From NCBI GenBank assembly GCA_019648995.1, contig BLXT01000290.1:1083887-1112670 (forward strand): a DNA stretch of 28,784 nt, in the 5' to 3' direction. This document shows positions 10,694 through 20,964 of the stretch, in pieces. Below the pieces are notes generated by a model. It had not been told where the DNA came from and ran no database searches. It worked only from the letters and a program-made list of their open reading frames with translations. The DNA is from Plakobranchus ocellatus. Taxonomy: Eukaryota; Mollusca; Gastropoda; Plakobranchidae. Every line of letters starts with the position of its first letter. The first letter of the stretch is position 1. The position numbers and the translations under genes are program-made.

Positions 10694-10884
10694 GAACACA
10701 GACGATGATTTTTCTACGTCATGGGATTCGTTGTATATGTCACTGGATTCATTGTACTATTCGGCGGGAAAAAAAAGTCACCGGAAGACAAGAGAAATGA
10801 CCTTTCATAACCTCTGGCCTGCAACACGAACACACGCGATGACTTGTACGTCATGTAGGATTCGTTGCATACGTCACTGGATTC
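10694..10884 (+). promoter_or_regulatory. Duplicated 57-base block with CRE half-sites, candidate promoter/enhancer
   Basis: Copy A (10694-10750) and copy B (10828-10884) are both 57 bases long and about 85% alike, in direct orientation at a 134-base period. Each contains TACGTCATG, then GGATTCGTTG, then TATGTCACTGGATTC or TACGTCACTGGATTC. CGTCA is a CREB/ATF half-site, and there are three exact copies plus close variants. The block lies about 190 bases before the ATG of the unknown gene at 11077, so a role in its transcription is possible. This is inference from motif and position only. Confidence 0.5.
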
Positions 10885-11076
10885 GGCTCCTGTAAGGCTA
10901 ACGAGTTTTTCATTTGAGATGAGTAGAAAGGGGCGTCGTTGCTGAAGATAAATACTTCCAGTATTCATACTCGTAATCAGTGTTCATGAACACTTCCGGC
11001 TGAGGATTTGTGCCCAGGCATTGCTTCTCGCCAAAAAATACTTTAGTAAAGCCTTTGTCAGGCCTAGTTTGGAGTA

Positions 11077-11194
11077 ATGGAGAATCTCGGCGGTGCCGAG
11101 GTCACTGAGCCTAGCGTCAACACCAGCGAAACTGTTCCCACACCTACTCAAGAAAATCATTTTACGCTAAATTTAATGTTGGACTTGTTAAAAG
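11077..11194 (+). CDS. Unrecognised gene, exon 1
   Basis: First coding exon of a three-exon model: ATG at 11077 and 39 full codons, then AAAAG|GTAGGT as a good 5' splice site, leaving one base. The peptide begins MENLGGAEVTEPSVN, is rich in Glu/Thr/Pro/Ser, and ends NLMLDLLK. The ATG context is GTAATGG, with G at +4. Translation stays open past the donor for 23 codons, but the splice site and the in-phase acceptor at 11997 favour splicing. I do not recognise the product. It lies within a 5.9 kb segment that appears inserted into a LINE, so a transposon gene is as likely as a host gene. Confidence 0.5.
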
Positions 11195-11996
11195 GTAGGT
11201 TAAATGAATGGTTTAACCATTATCTAGTATATTATTTATGCCATAATATTGTGATATTTAGTTAATAGAGCTAGTTATCGAGGGATGGAAGTCAAATCCT
11301 GGAAGAGCGAAGATGGCGGCAATTATACGATAGCGACCTGTAAACAAAACACGATGCTTGCTTTCGGTTCTTGCTTCACATACAACTATATCGCCCGGGG
11401 ATTAGTTTTTTGGGTTTTAAAAGGTTAGATATAGATCTAGGCTGTAGTATAGATAAAGATTTTCTTAGACTTGAGCCCCTCAAGTGGTCTCTAGATCTAG
11501 TTCAAGTTGGTTTTTTCTCTTATTTAATCCTATAATATCATTCATTATCTCCTTTAAAAAATGATTTAGTTTATATTACCCAGGCCAGTTAGAGATGGCT
11601 CTTTCTTGAGGAATCCAGCTTCTCAAAATCTGACTCGAGCTCATTCACTAGTGACCAAGCATTTAATTGTAAAAACTTTTGATTATTTCTAGATCTAAAG
11701 ATACGGACATATCCCAAATCAAATGGAGCTATTTTTTTGTATTCTGTATCATCAATTTGTGAACTTATAAGAACTTAACTATATTTAGGGTGGACGGCTG
11801 TTTCATTTCTCTTTTTGTGAAAGTAAAAAATAAATTGTATCCTACTTTTAATTGGTGTTATATGAGGGACAGTTCGGCCATCAGATGGCTTAGGAAAAAT
11901 AGCCTACGGAAGTTTTCATCAAAATGTAGGCCTATAGTAAAAGTTAGTGTTTTTTTTAAAATTTTTTTAAAGACAAAATAACATTGCTTTCTACAG
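11195..11996 (+). other. Intron 1 of the unrecognised gene
   Basis: Begins GTAGGT and ends TTTCTACAG, phase 1. It includes AAGATGGCGGC at about 11310-11320, a motif usual near promoters, so an alternative start inside this intron is possible. No other gene is seen. Confidence 0.45.
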
Positions 11997-12142
11997 ATGA
12001 TGTGTATATATCACTGGCTGACCATTTTCTATGGACCAATAGAGGAAGGAAACCAAAACTGCCTGATATCCCAACCCTGACAAATGGTGTGCTCCTCCAG
12101 CTGAACTTGATCAAAGATGAGGGGCAGTCCAGTTTCCGAGAA
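11997..12142 (+). CDS. Unrecognised gene, exon 2
   Basis: Acceptor CTACAG at 11991-11996 and donor CGAGAA|GTAAGA. The exon is 146 bases: two bases complete the split Asp codon from exon 1, then 48 codons end in phase 0. The peptide includes DDVYISLADHFLWTN, the basic patch RGRKPKLPDIP and GVLLQLNLIKDEG. Frame continuity with both neighbours across consensus splice sites is the main evidence. No family is recognised. Confidence 0.5.
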
Positions 12143-12622
12143 GTAAGATTATTTATAATCACCCTCTCTTAATCAGGTCCTTTATGTATCATTGGATGCA
12201 GCACAAGCTGATTAGATTCAATTTCAATTCCAAGTTAGCGATTCAAGGGCCATAGTTTACCAAAGGCAAAGGTTTTAATTTTGTTTCTGCTCAACCATTA
12301 AATCACACTAATGTGATTATAACGTAAGAAAAGGTAAAGGTAATTTGAATCTGCATGTATATATTGAGATGAATTATAAAAAGTAAGTCTAACTTTCAAA
12401 GTCTACACATTTATTTTATTCCCCCCCCCCCAAAAAAAAAAAAAAAAAAGTGTACGAATAGTTTTTATTGGCTGGCATTATGATATCATGTTCAATTGTG
12501 TGAGTGATATAAAAGAGATTTTTTTTAAAATTGATATCTATGCAATGAGTCGTTTTCTTACAAGGAGGCGGGAAAAATGTGTGTGTGTGTTTTTTTTTCT
12601 TTTCTTCTCTTACCTATTTTAG
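12143..12622 (+). other. Intron 2 of the unrecognised gene
   Basis: Phase 0 intron from GTAAGA to a pyrimidine-rich tract and TTTTAG. It contains a run of C residues directly followed by a long run of A residues at about 12421-12449. Nothing else is seen. Confidence 0.45.
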
Positions 12623-13237
12623 TTGAAAGCCTGGATTGAGATGCTCTTTCCCGACACTGCAACAGTGACTGAAGGCCGTGTAACTCATCGGATAACTTCT
12701 CTTCTGAAGCAGATAGAGCAAGGTGCAAAAGCTTCTCTATTTTTAGAAAGAGTTGATTTCCATAAATTACCACCAGCCCTGTCAAATCTTGGATTAAACT
12801 GACTACACCTAACGGGCACAGCGGAGTTCCATGGGACGCACAGCTCATCTATTACAAATGATGTTATTATTGAGCTTAACAAATTTAGGAATAATGAAGG
12901 TCTTCCTTCAGTGTTTGTTAGGAAATGGGTTCGAGTTTTGTGTGCTCCTCTGTGTACTAACCTAACAGATTCGATGATTCGATCAAAGGTTGAAAAGGTT
13001 TTAAAACACCAGAAGAATCTGTCAAAGAGAAAAAAACATGAAGAACTTGAGTTGTTTTTGTCTAAACCTTTTCTTGAGGAAGTGCGTGAATTGGCCCAAC
13101 AATCCTGTAGGGATTGTAAAACTTTTAAGCGTAAACTTAAAGAAAAAGAGACTGTAATTGAAACTCTTAAAAAAGAACAATCTATTTTATATGAACAGTT
13201 AGCTGTGCATGTTGATATTACAGTGAAACAAGATTAA
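12623..13237 (+). CDS. Unrecognised gene, exon 3 with one in-frame TGA
   Basis: Acceptor at 12621-12622 after a T/C-rich tract; phase 0. The frame is open for 205 codons to TAA at 13235-13237, except for a TGA at 12800-12802. Before it is LKAWIEMLFPDTATVTEGRV (start of exon), then FHKLPPALSNLGLN. After it the same frame continues for 144 codons with VRKWVRVLCAPLCTNLTDSM, and ends in a charged, heptad-like segment (about 13075-13220: CKTFKRKLKEKETVIETLKK) that looks like a coiled coil. The uninterrupted downstream frame means either a single nonsense mutation in a recent pseudogene, or readthrough: TGA is followed by CTA. Without readthrough the product would be about 147 residues; with it about 292. 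The function is unknown. Confidence 0.5.
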
Positions 13238-13462
13238 AAAATTAAACTGAAATTCTTGGAAGTATGATTTCTATTTTAGTTTAAGCATAGCACATTAAAT
13301 AAGTAAGATTAATAAAGAAGAGTAACCAGCTTCCGAAATATTAAGTTAGACCAATCCCAGATTGCCACCTACCGTCATATCAAAATGTGAATAAATGCAC
13401 CTATCCACGAATCTTTCTCACTCTTTCATCCATCTCTCTATCACCTTCTCTTTTCTTTTCAG

Positions 13463-13573
13463 TTAAGAGGTTCTTGCACCTGTTATCGATGTAGAAAAAT
13501 AGAGCTTTTGTCATCGCCTAAGTATGTTTTTGGTCCTGAAGCCCTCCACTTTTACAATTTAATCATCGCCTAA
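13463..13573 (+). CDS. Possible small exon of the unrecognised gene
   Basis: A strong 3' splice site (TTCTCTTTTCTTTTCAG) ends at 13462. It is followed in phase 0 by 36 codons, LRGSCTCYRCRKIELL and on to KYVFGPEALHF, then TAA at 13571. A weak phase-0 donor (ACA|GTGAAA) exists in exon 3 at 13223. The CTCYRC cysteine cluster is suggestive, but no family is recognised. It could be an alternative last exon or chance. Confidence 0.22.
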   Translation, partial: LRGSCTCYRCRKIELLSSPKYVFGPEALHFYNLIIA

Positions 13574-13975
13574 GTTTACCAGTACTGAGGTCGTCAATAA
13601 GAGAGATGGTTGTATTACTGGTTGTAATGCAACAGTGTTTGCTTAGCTTTGCGCTCATGGGACCTAGACATGTAGGGAGTGTCTGGCACAGTCTTGCTGC
13701 TGCGTAGCTGTATGGTGGAAGAGAAGGGATGGGCAGTAGACATAGACCTAGCCAGACATCGGGTCTGCTCGTCTGTAGTGTGAGGTACCGGTAACATTTT
13801 TAACACTAACACTATTGGGTTTGCATTGAGTAATGCTAGAAAGAAAGGGTTGTGTAAAAAAAGAAAAAAAAAAAATGGTCGGACAGTGACTGGGCTTTCC
13901 TGGTAGTTTTTATTTCGCTTTAGCAATAATAAGGCAGCCAACGCTTTCGGTTTACAGAATGTTGAATAAGAAAGA

Positions 13976-14742
13976 ATGAGAGGAAAAACGGGAGCTCTTC
14001 AATTTCTTTTTGGTTTGGCCGTTTTTTTCGGTTTAGGTGTGGTCTACTGTATTTGTGAAAAAAATGAACTCATTGCAGCTAAAAATTGTAATGAGCTGCA
14101 AATAACAGATCTTCAAAAACAACTAAAGGAATCTGAAAAAAAAAACCAGAATGTTTGATTGAAGACCTTGAAAATTGTAAAAAATCTAAATTGTACAAAC
14201 ACAACTTTAATTTGAAGGGAAGTGTTTTGAGAATTACCTGAAGAAAAGGCTGCAAGTGCAATAGAAAAAGACCTAGTTGGTGAGCAAAATAAAGCTTCAA
14301 ATCTTATTAAAGGCTTGCAAGAAGGCAAAGCCAAACTGAAAAAAATTACAAACATTTAATTCTAAATATAAATCATCTATTCATGTTGAAAGATCCAAAA
14401 GTTCTCAACTTAAGGAAATGCTAAATGACTGTAAAATTGTGTGAAGATGGTAGCAGCCACAGATATACTGATGAAGTTAGAAAGACATTTTATGCTCTGC
14501 AAAGAGAATCTAGTGTGGCTGCTGGAAATTGCTCTAAAGTTGTAGAGAAAGTTGCTAAACATCTTTTTAAATTCGAAATTTCTAAAGAGAAGCTTCCATG
14601 TGCATCTACTGCAGTAAATTTTTCACACGAAGCAAATGTAATTGCCAAACATGCAATGAGTGAAATCTTAAAAGCAGGTAATTTCACATATATGCCTGTG
14701 AGTGTGATGGAACTAGCCGACAAAAGGCTCACTTTTTAGAGC
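13976..14742 (+). pseudogene. Frameshifted coiled-coil protein pseudogene
   Basis: It starts ATG at 13976 with a short basic N-terminus and a hydrophobic segment (residues about 8-27, LQFLFGLAVFFGLGVVYCIC), like a membrane anchor or signal. Next comes a Lys/Glu-rich coiled coil. The frame then shifts at least four times: near 14145 (in an A run), near 14225, near 14350 and near 14440. Each piece continues the same charged heptad-like character. The last open piece (14444-14739) reads YTDEVRKTFYALQRESSVAA and then CSKVVEKVAKHLFKFEI. That arrangement of coiled coil plus YTDEVR-type helical domain resembles proteins of unknown function found in repetitive copies in marine invertebrates; this is recollection, not a match. 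It ends abruptly next to the LINE piece at 14758. Relation to exons 11077-13237 is possible but unproven. Confidence 0.5.
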
Positions 14743-14757
14743 AACATATTATTTTAT

Positions 14758-15118
14758 CAACAGGGAAACAAATGCTCCACATGTTTTACTTTGTCAAAGG
14801 CCTTAGAATGGTCAATGAAACAGGCATTTCTATACACCTTTCCATGAGCATTGACAAAGTGAATATTGCGTTTCTAGTCCCTTGATCAGGCATTAAGCCA
14901 AACTGTTTTGGAGATATTTCTGGTCTTAGACTCTTGTGCATTTTATGCATCAAAACACGTCACAGGATTTTTGTAAAATGGCTCATTACACTGATTGTTC
15001 TGTGAAGTTCACATTCTGTTGTTCCTGGTATTTTAGGCAGTACTATAAATACGGATTTACAAAGATCTTATGATATTGTACCACTATTAGTATTATATAT
15101 TGCATTAAGAAATTTTCT
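14758..15118 (-). mobile_element. LINE reverse transcriptase, fingers region (5' part, degenerate)
   Basis: Read down from about 15118 on the minus strand: LNAIYNTNSGTIS, a stop, then DLCKSVFIVLPKIPGTTECE (about 15065-15005). Next are LHRTISVMSHFTKIL, RPEISPKQFGLMPDQGTRNA and IFTLSMLMERCIEM (about 14930-14830), then after a frameshift AFDKVKHVEHLF (about 14807-14772). These are the RT N-terminal and fingers motifs, in order, of the same kind of non-LTR element as 7819-8853. The match stops exactly where the other fragment begins, suggesting one element split by an insertion. Several stops and frameshifts show that it is inactive. Confidence 0.85.
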
Positions 15119-18100
15119 TCCATACACCAAGGTAAAAAAAAAAAAAATAGTAGAAATATTTTCAAGATCAGCTGAATCAAAATTGCTTCTTAAAAATGAA
15201 ATCTCTCTCTGGACCGACAGAGGACAAAGTGCATTTCAGTGTGAAATTTATCCTTATGTATGTATACAGCAATGGAGATGTGGATTTTAAATAAAAAGTC
15301 TATAAATACTATGGTCATCAAAGAAATCAAATGTGCAGAGTGAAAGATCATTAGTCAAGAAAATATGGTAGCTGACAATTACGGTAGTAAGGCTGTGTTG
15401 TGAGAAGAGAGGGCTTGGAATATTGCGTTGCAATCAGCAAAAAAATAGAAGTTAAAAGAAACAAATGAAAAGATCTACACAGCCGGACAGAATCGCTTAA
15501 AGCATAATACACAAAAAAAAAATAAACATTATTTTAGTCATGAATAACTAAAGCCTTTAGAGGAAAATGATCAGCGATGCTTTGAAGCAATACATCTCAT
15601 TGAGTTACTTATTAAGGTGTTTTGTTGTTAACCAAAAAGCTCTTTGTGCCTGAATTACAGTGAAAAAAATTTGATATGATTGCTATGGCTAAGCCCCCAT
15701 TTGTGATTTGAAAGTACCTGATCTACTCTTCCATTTTATTTGATTTTCTAAAATTCGATTATCTTAAGTTTAAGCTAAAAAATAAAACTTTCTATGTAGG
15801 CCTACTTATATACAATAGTCTATATTTTATAGGTTTTTTTTTTTTTCTTAATTCAGTCAATTAGTTCTTGAATTGTTTCCTCTTCGCAAAAAATTACAAT
15901 TATTATACATAATTTTTTTTTATTCACCCTAAATTTTTGCCAAAAAATGAAGATATTTTGGTAGAACCATGCAATAGATATTAAACTCATGCAAAGGCAA
16001 AGAAAACAAATTTACCAAAAATTCTTCTTAAGTTTAGCAATAGGCACTGATGACCTCAAGAAAATTATGACATGGAGTGCAGTTTTGAATGAATAAAGAG
16101 TTGAGTTTATAAAGATAATATTTCACAAATGCTCAAGTTTGTCATAAAAAAAAAAAAAACTATGGCGCTTATATGAGTACTAAAATTCAACACATATATC
16201 CCTCATGCCCGAGTTAATATCATGAAAATTGGTAACAAACAAAGAAGATGGAATTGAAAGCACTTAATTAAAAAAAAAAAAAAAGAGCAAATGTAAATTC
16301 TGTAAATACAATCAGCTTTTCTAAATAAGTTTATATTTCTCAAAATATGTCCTTTTCATCCATTGCTGTGATCAAACCTAAAAAAAAAATCATGTTAATT
16401 TTTTTTTTAATGCAAATTGAGAGAATAAACAATTTTTAAGTAATTAACTGCATTTTCATGCTTAGAAAAAGACAATATTTATTTGATTTTCAAAATTTTC
16501 ATTTTTTTCCTTCAGGTGCAGCTGCAAAGTGTTATCCTTTTTTCCTCTATGATATGAGCGAAAGAAATTTGTATTGGAAAATCTTTGTCCGATGTAGAAA
16601 TAACTTCCCTAACTCAACCTGAAGACACTTGTGGCAAATAGAAGAATAAGCAAAGAAGTTAATTCTTTACTTAGTTAAAACCAGGAACTTTCTTCTCGTG
16701 TGAAGTTTTGATAGCAAAAAATTATTCAGTATTTATTTGGTTTTTCATCAGCCTTTTCCTCCATCATTATTTGCACTGTCAGATTTGACAAGATTCATTC
16801 TCATTCCTCTTCCTCAGCATAACTAAATCTACCCGAATATTTGCAAGGTTTAATTCACAGTGTAGACAGAAAGAAAAGAAGAACAAGACAAAAAAAAAAA
16901 GGTATATCAATCAAATTCAAAATAAAACAACACTCTTCCATGTATATTCAAGTAAGTAAGAAACAAATCAAATTTACTTGTTGCATTTAATTCATACAAG
17001 TTTTCATTACATTACAACCACATACTCTTAAATAGGCATATCAATTACTATAAATAATACACCAATGGCTTACTTGGGAAAATTACAACTGGGTGTTCAT
17101 AAAACCTAAACAGAGGAATTAAGATGGACATCTATAAAATAGAAAATGACAGGGACCAGGCATATCTGTAAAACAACAAGTCAACAGGAAAAAAAAGAGC
17201 AAAACTGGTTTTGATCTTGAGTGAAATGAGATAATTCAGAAATTCGTTCCTTTTCAAATCAAACTATAAATGAATAGCAGACATATTTTTGCCAGACTTT
17301 GTGACCTTGGTTAATTTTGAAATCAGCTGAGTCAGAGAGAGAAGCATAGCAAAAAAATGCAACAAGGTATTGAAAAACCAAGTGAAATAATACAGTGAAT
17401 GTGCTAAAACTTTTCAACTTTAGGATTCTTCTGAAACTGGTTGATTTGTTTCCAGGGGGCAGCCCTTGCACATTTTCCTAACTGCATTTTTGTTTTTAGT
17501 ACTAACAGGTTCCTCAACCTAACTTTACAATGATCAAAACAAAAACAAAGGTGAATTGATACAATGGAGAAATGTAGGCCTACATTTTTTTTTTCAGGAA
17601 GTTATATATAGAGCAAGAAAAAAACCTACTTTTCATATTTGCTTCTCGAAATTCTTATTTGCAACTTCTGGTACATAAACACTGGTCTTAAGACATCTGA
17701 TATGTGTGCATTTCATTACATAGTTATGATTCATATTTACAGCCAGATACACCAGTAAATTAGAACAAACTAGCAAATGTGTATATTTAGGGGACCTCAG
17801 AGCCACGTATTTCTTGCAACTTTTTCATGTGTTTTTAAATTGACAAATGTTTATCCCCTAAACTATTCTAATTCAATCAACTAATACATATATCAAAATA
17901 ATTAACACATTTTTAAAATTTTGATAGCAACTGAAGGAATCTAATTTTTTTTTTAATATAAAAATTTGAATTTAGCATACTCTTTCACAGTGATAGTCCG
18001 TTTTGTTATAAACTGTTTGAGTTTAGTAGATGATTCTAAACATTCAAATATAGGACTGAAAGTATCTCTACATTCTAGAAACTGTTATGCGATGATATTA

Positions 18101-19560
18101 TCAAATACTACCGAATACATACATATATATCTAAATCTGTGTCTGAACTGACTAAAATTGGTATTTATACTCTTGTATGTAATCTATATTGTATACAAAA
18201 AAAAACAAACTACAATCCATCTAAAAGGCAAACACACATTTACACATTCTCTACTCAAGGTGCTCTAGCTACACATCTGTAATGGTTGTCATATTAAGAT
18301 TAAATAACCACAAAGTTGAATACGAAAAGAAGAGAGCCAGTTTTTTAATTGACCCATTGGAAGTTTTTTTGGGTTTTTTTTTAGATTTTTACTTTGAAAT
18401 TTTCCCAATCCAATCCTTGACAAGCAAAGTCCAAGATTGTACTGTTGCCTTGAATATGGAATTCCAACACTTTTTTTTTATTAGGGCAGGAGTCAAAACT
18501 GATCATGCTAATAAGACACACTTTTTTCAGGAGGTCAAAATAAAATGACTCCTCTAAGACCCTGCTCTTGATTAAATAAATATGTTTTCAAGCAGCCAGT
18601 ATATTAAAAAATGCATTCAGGTTTGCCATCTGAAATCAATAACCTTAAAAAGTTTCACTATAAACATCACAGCATTTTTGGTATATGTCACAACTCTTTG
18701 TGCAAATGATAAAAACAACCAGCAAAAAAAATACACTCTCATTAGCAAAATTTAGGAACTGATCAATATACATATTTTTTTTGTTTATTTCTATCATAAA
18801 CATGAAGAAACTCATATAAAATAAAAAAAAAAAAAAGCATTTGAAAACGACCAAAAAAAAACAACAAAACGAAACCACGACCTTTTTTTCCAAAAACGAT
18901 GCCAAAGCTATCTAGAAAAGAAATATAGCTTTTGAATATTTTGATATACGCATCCTCTTTTTCTTATCGAAACCCAAGTAAATCATATCCACATTTAAAT
19001 GTTAACCCTCCCAGAAAACTCTTACACGAATTATCCCCCAACTTTCTTTTCTTGTCCCAAACACTTCTGACAAAAATGGACATTCCCAAATCATGTAAAT
19101 ATATGTGGGACCAAACTGACAATGCACACACTTCTAAACGTTAATGGGTTTAATTAATTTACTGAAACAAGTAGAGGTTACCATGAGACAAAAATGACAT
19201 GCTTTGAGGAACAAGGGGGCAAACAATATCAGCAGGTTTAAGCTTTGAAAGGACAGCATCTTCAAAGACAGCTGGTGTCTGACAACATTTAATCTTATTT
19301 TTGGTTGGTTTAAAACAGTTCATACAAAAAAAAAATAACATAAGAGCACTTTAACCCATGCAACACTCTCCGATTATCTAATATATAATGTCACTATTAC
19401 CTCAGCAAAAACACTGAGGTGTGCATAAGTATGGGTCTATCCTAACTCTTTTTGAAATGAGAAAAGGATCCCATAAATTACAGCTACAAGTCCATTCAGT
19501 GAGACCCAGCACAAGCTCCACACAGTTGAAAAAAAAAAGTAGAATGTAAAGGTAACAGTA
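15119..19560. other. AT-rich non-coding stretch with many A and T homopolymers
   Basis: No gene is supported. Frequent A runs of 9-14 bases occur. A pyrimidine tract plus AG at 16515 is followed by 35 open codons (16516-16622, plus strand), but this is weak. Palindromic GTAGGCCTAC occurs near 15797 and 17575. Longer frames at 17259-17471, 18282-18548 and 18645-18905 are low-complexity Phe/Lys-rich and not convincing. Confidence 0.4.
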
Positions 19561-20964
19561 CTGCTCTCTTTATTATTTTGGAACTCCCCCCCCCCTCAAA
19601 AAAAAAAAAATCTTCATCTCAGTTCCATATAAAATGTATAGCTTCAAACACAAATATAATTAAAAAAAAAATAAATAAAGGAAATAGAAGGAAAAAAAAT
19701 TCAACTTTTGAGGTAGCCCACATCTAACATCAAAGAAGACATATTTAATTTTAAAAAATATTAAATCAACTTTGTACAAACTTTAGGTTCTCAATTGGAG
19801 AGGGAATTACTATTGACAAGAAAACAGACTATTATTCCTTGTTTCACTTTTTACATGCCCTTAAGTGCAGCAATAAATAAATTGTTAGGGATGGAAAAAT
19901 TTAGTTATTCCTATCTTATAGTGAGGAAAGAAATTTTTTATGCTATTTAATTCTAGTGACACAAATGTAAAGTCTTGAAAAAAAAAATTAGTTTAGCTAA
20001 AAGAGGATTGAAAACTGTGTATTGACAAAGATAGTCTGAAAATTATTAATGGCCTAAAGACAAGCCATCATTTAAATTGGCATAGATTTTTGTGAGAAAG
20101 GAGATACAACAATGTACTAAAAGGGTCACTCTACTTATTTTACCTGCTTAACATGAAATTTGGATTAGAATAGATATTGGGATATGCTTTGATGTGAATG
20201 GGATAAAATTTAACGCAGCTTGCAAATAAGTATGACTAAAATATAGATACAAAATCTCTACAATTTTATAAAACATGCAAGACAAGAGAGTTATTGAAAG
20301 AGGGAGAGAGAGTGTGAACGAGATGAAGAGAGCTGAGAGTGAAACAAAGAGAGAGATAGAGAGTAATAGAGATTTAGAGGCATTGTTCAAATTTCTAAAT
20401 TTGTAAAACTAATCAGTAAGGAGATTGTAAAGGTTAAAACTGCCTCTCTTATTACAGAGGAAATTAACTCTAGTCTCACTGATTAAATATAACAAATAGT
20501 GGTTTTTTTTCATTTGTTACTTAAAAAAAAAAAGGATGGAGTTACATGACTATTTGGTTGAGACATCGACATGTGCCATGACTGACTTTCAGCAAAAGGT
20601 AATCTCCAATTGGTGAGACAGGCGGCCTTTCACTGGGGGACTTTAATGGAATCTTATTTCGCTTCCCTTATTAGTGGCTTAAATTTTTCATGAAACTCCT
20701 GCTGTAACAATGCAATTGCTCTGACTTATTTTGGGAGAGACTTTGCCTCTCTGTGTACCTGAGCATTTGAACTTGAATTTATTTTGATATTTTCATATGA
20801 CAGAGGCACCCATGGAAAATAGCCTCTAAATTACAACTAAGATGAAACACAATGACTGTTTTATAAACTGATATCCTCTCACTTCTTTTTAAGAAATGTC
20901 CTCAAATTATACCTACCCATCCCCCCGGTTTCCCATACACCCCCACTCCTCTGCCTATCGAGAT
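19561..20964 (-). other. ZRANB1: Probable 3' UTR of ZRANB1
   Basis: This follows the ZRANB1 stop codon on the minus strand and has no coding frame. AATAAA poly(A) hexamers (minus strand) lie at 20964-20969, 20778-20783 and 19569-19574; which is used cannot be told from sequence. A perfect let-7 8-mer seed match (CTACCTCA on the minus strand) sits at 19709-19716. A purine-rich (GA) tract occupies about 20290-20370. The extent of the UTR is inference. Confidence 0.4.

Noticed and set aside
12421-12449. C-run directly followed by A-run, also near 19587-19610
   Set aside because: Two homopolymer junctions of this kind are notable but are readily explained by slippage or sequencing error.
12800-12802. 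TGA as a selenocysteine codon
   Set aside because: No SECIS-like stem-loop was evident downstream and no selenoprotein family is recognised; readthrough or nonsense mutation is more plausible.
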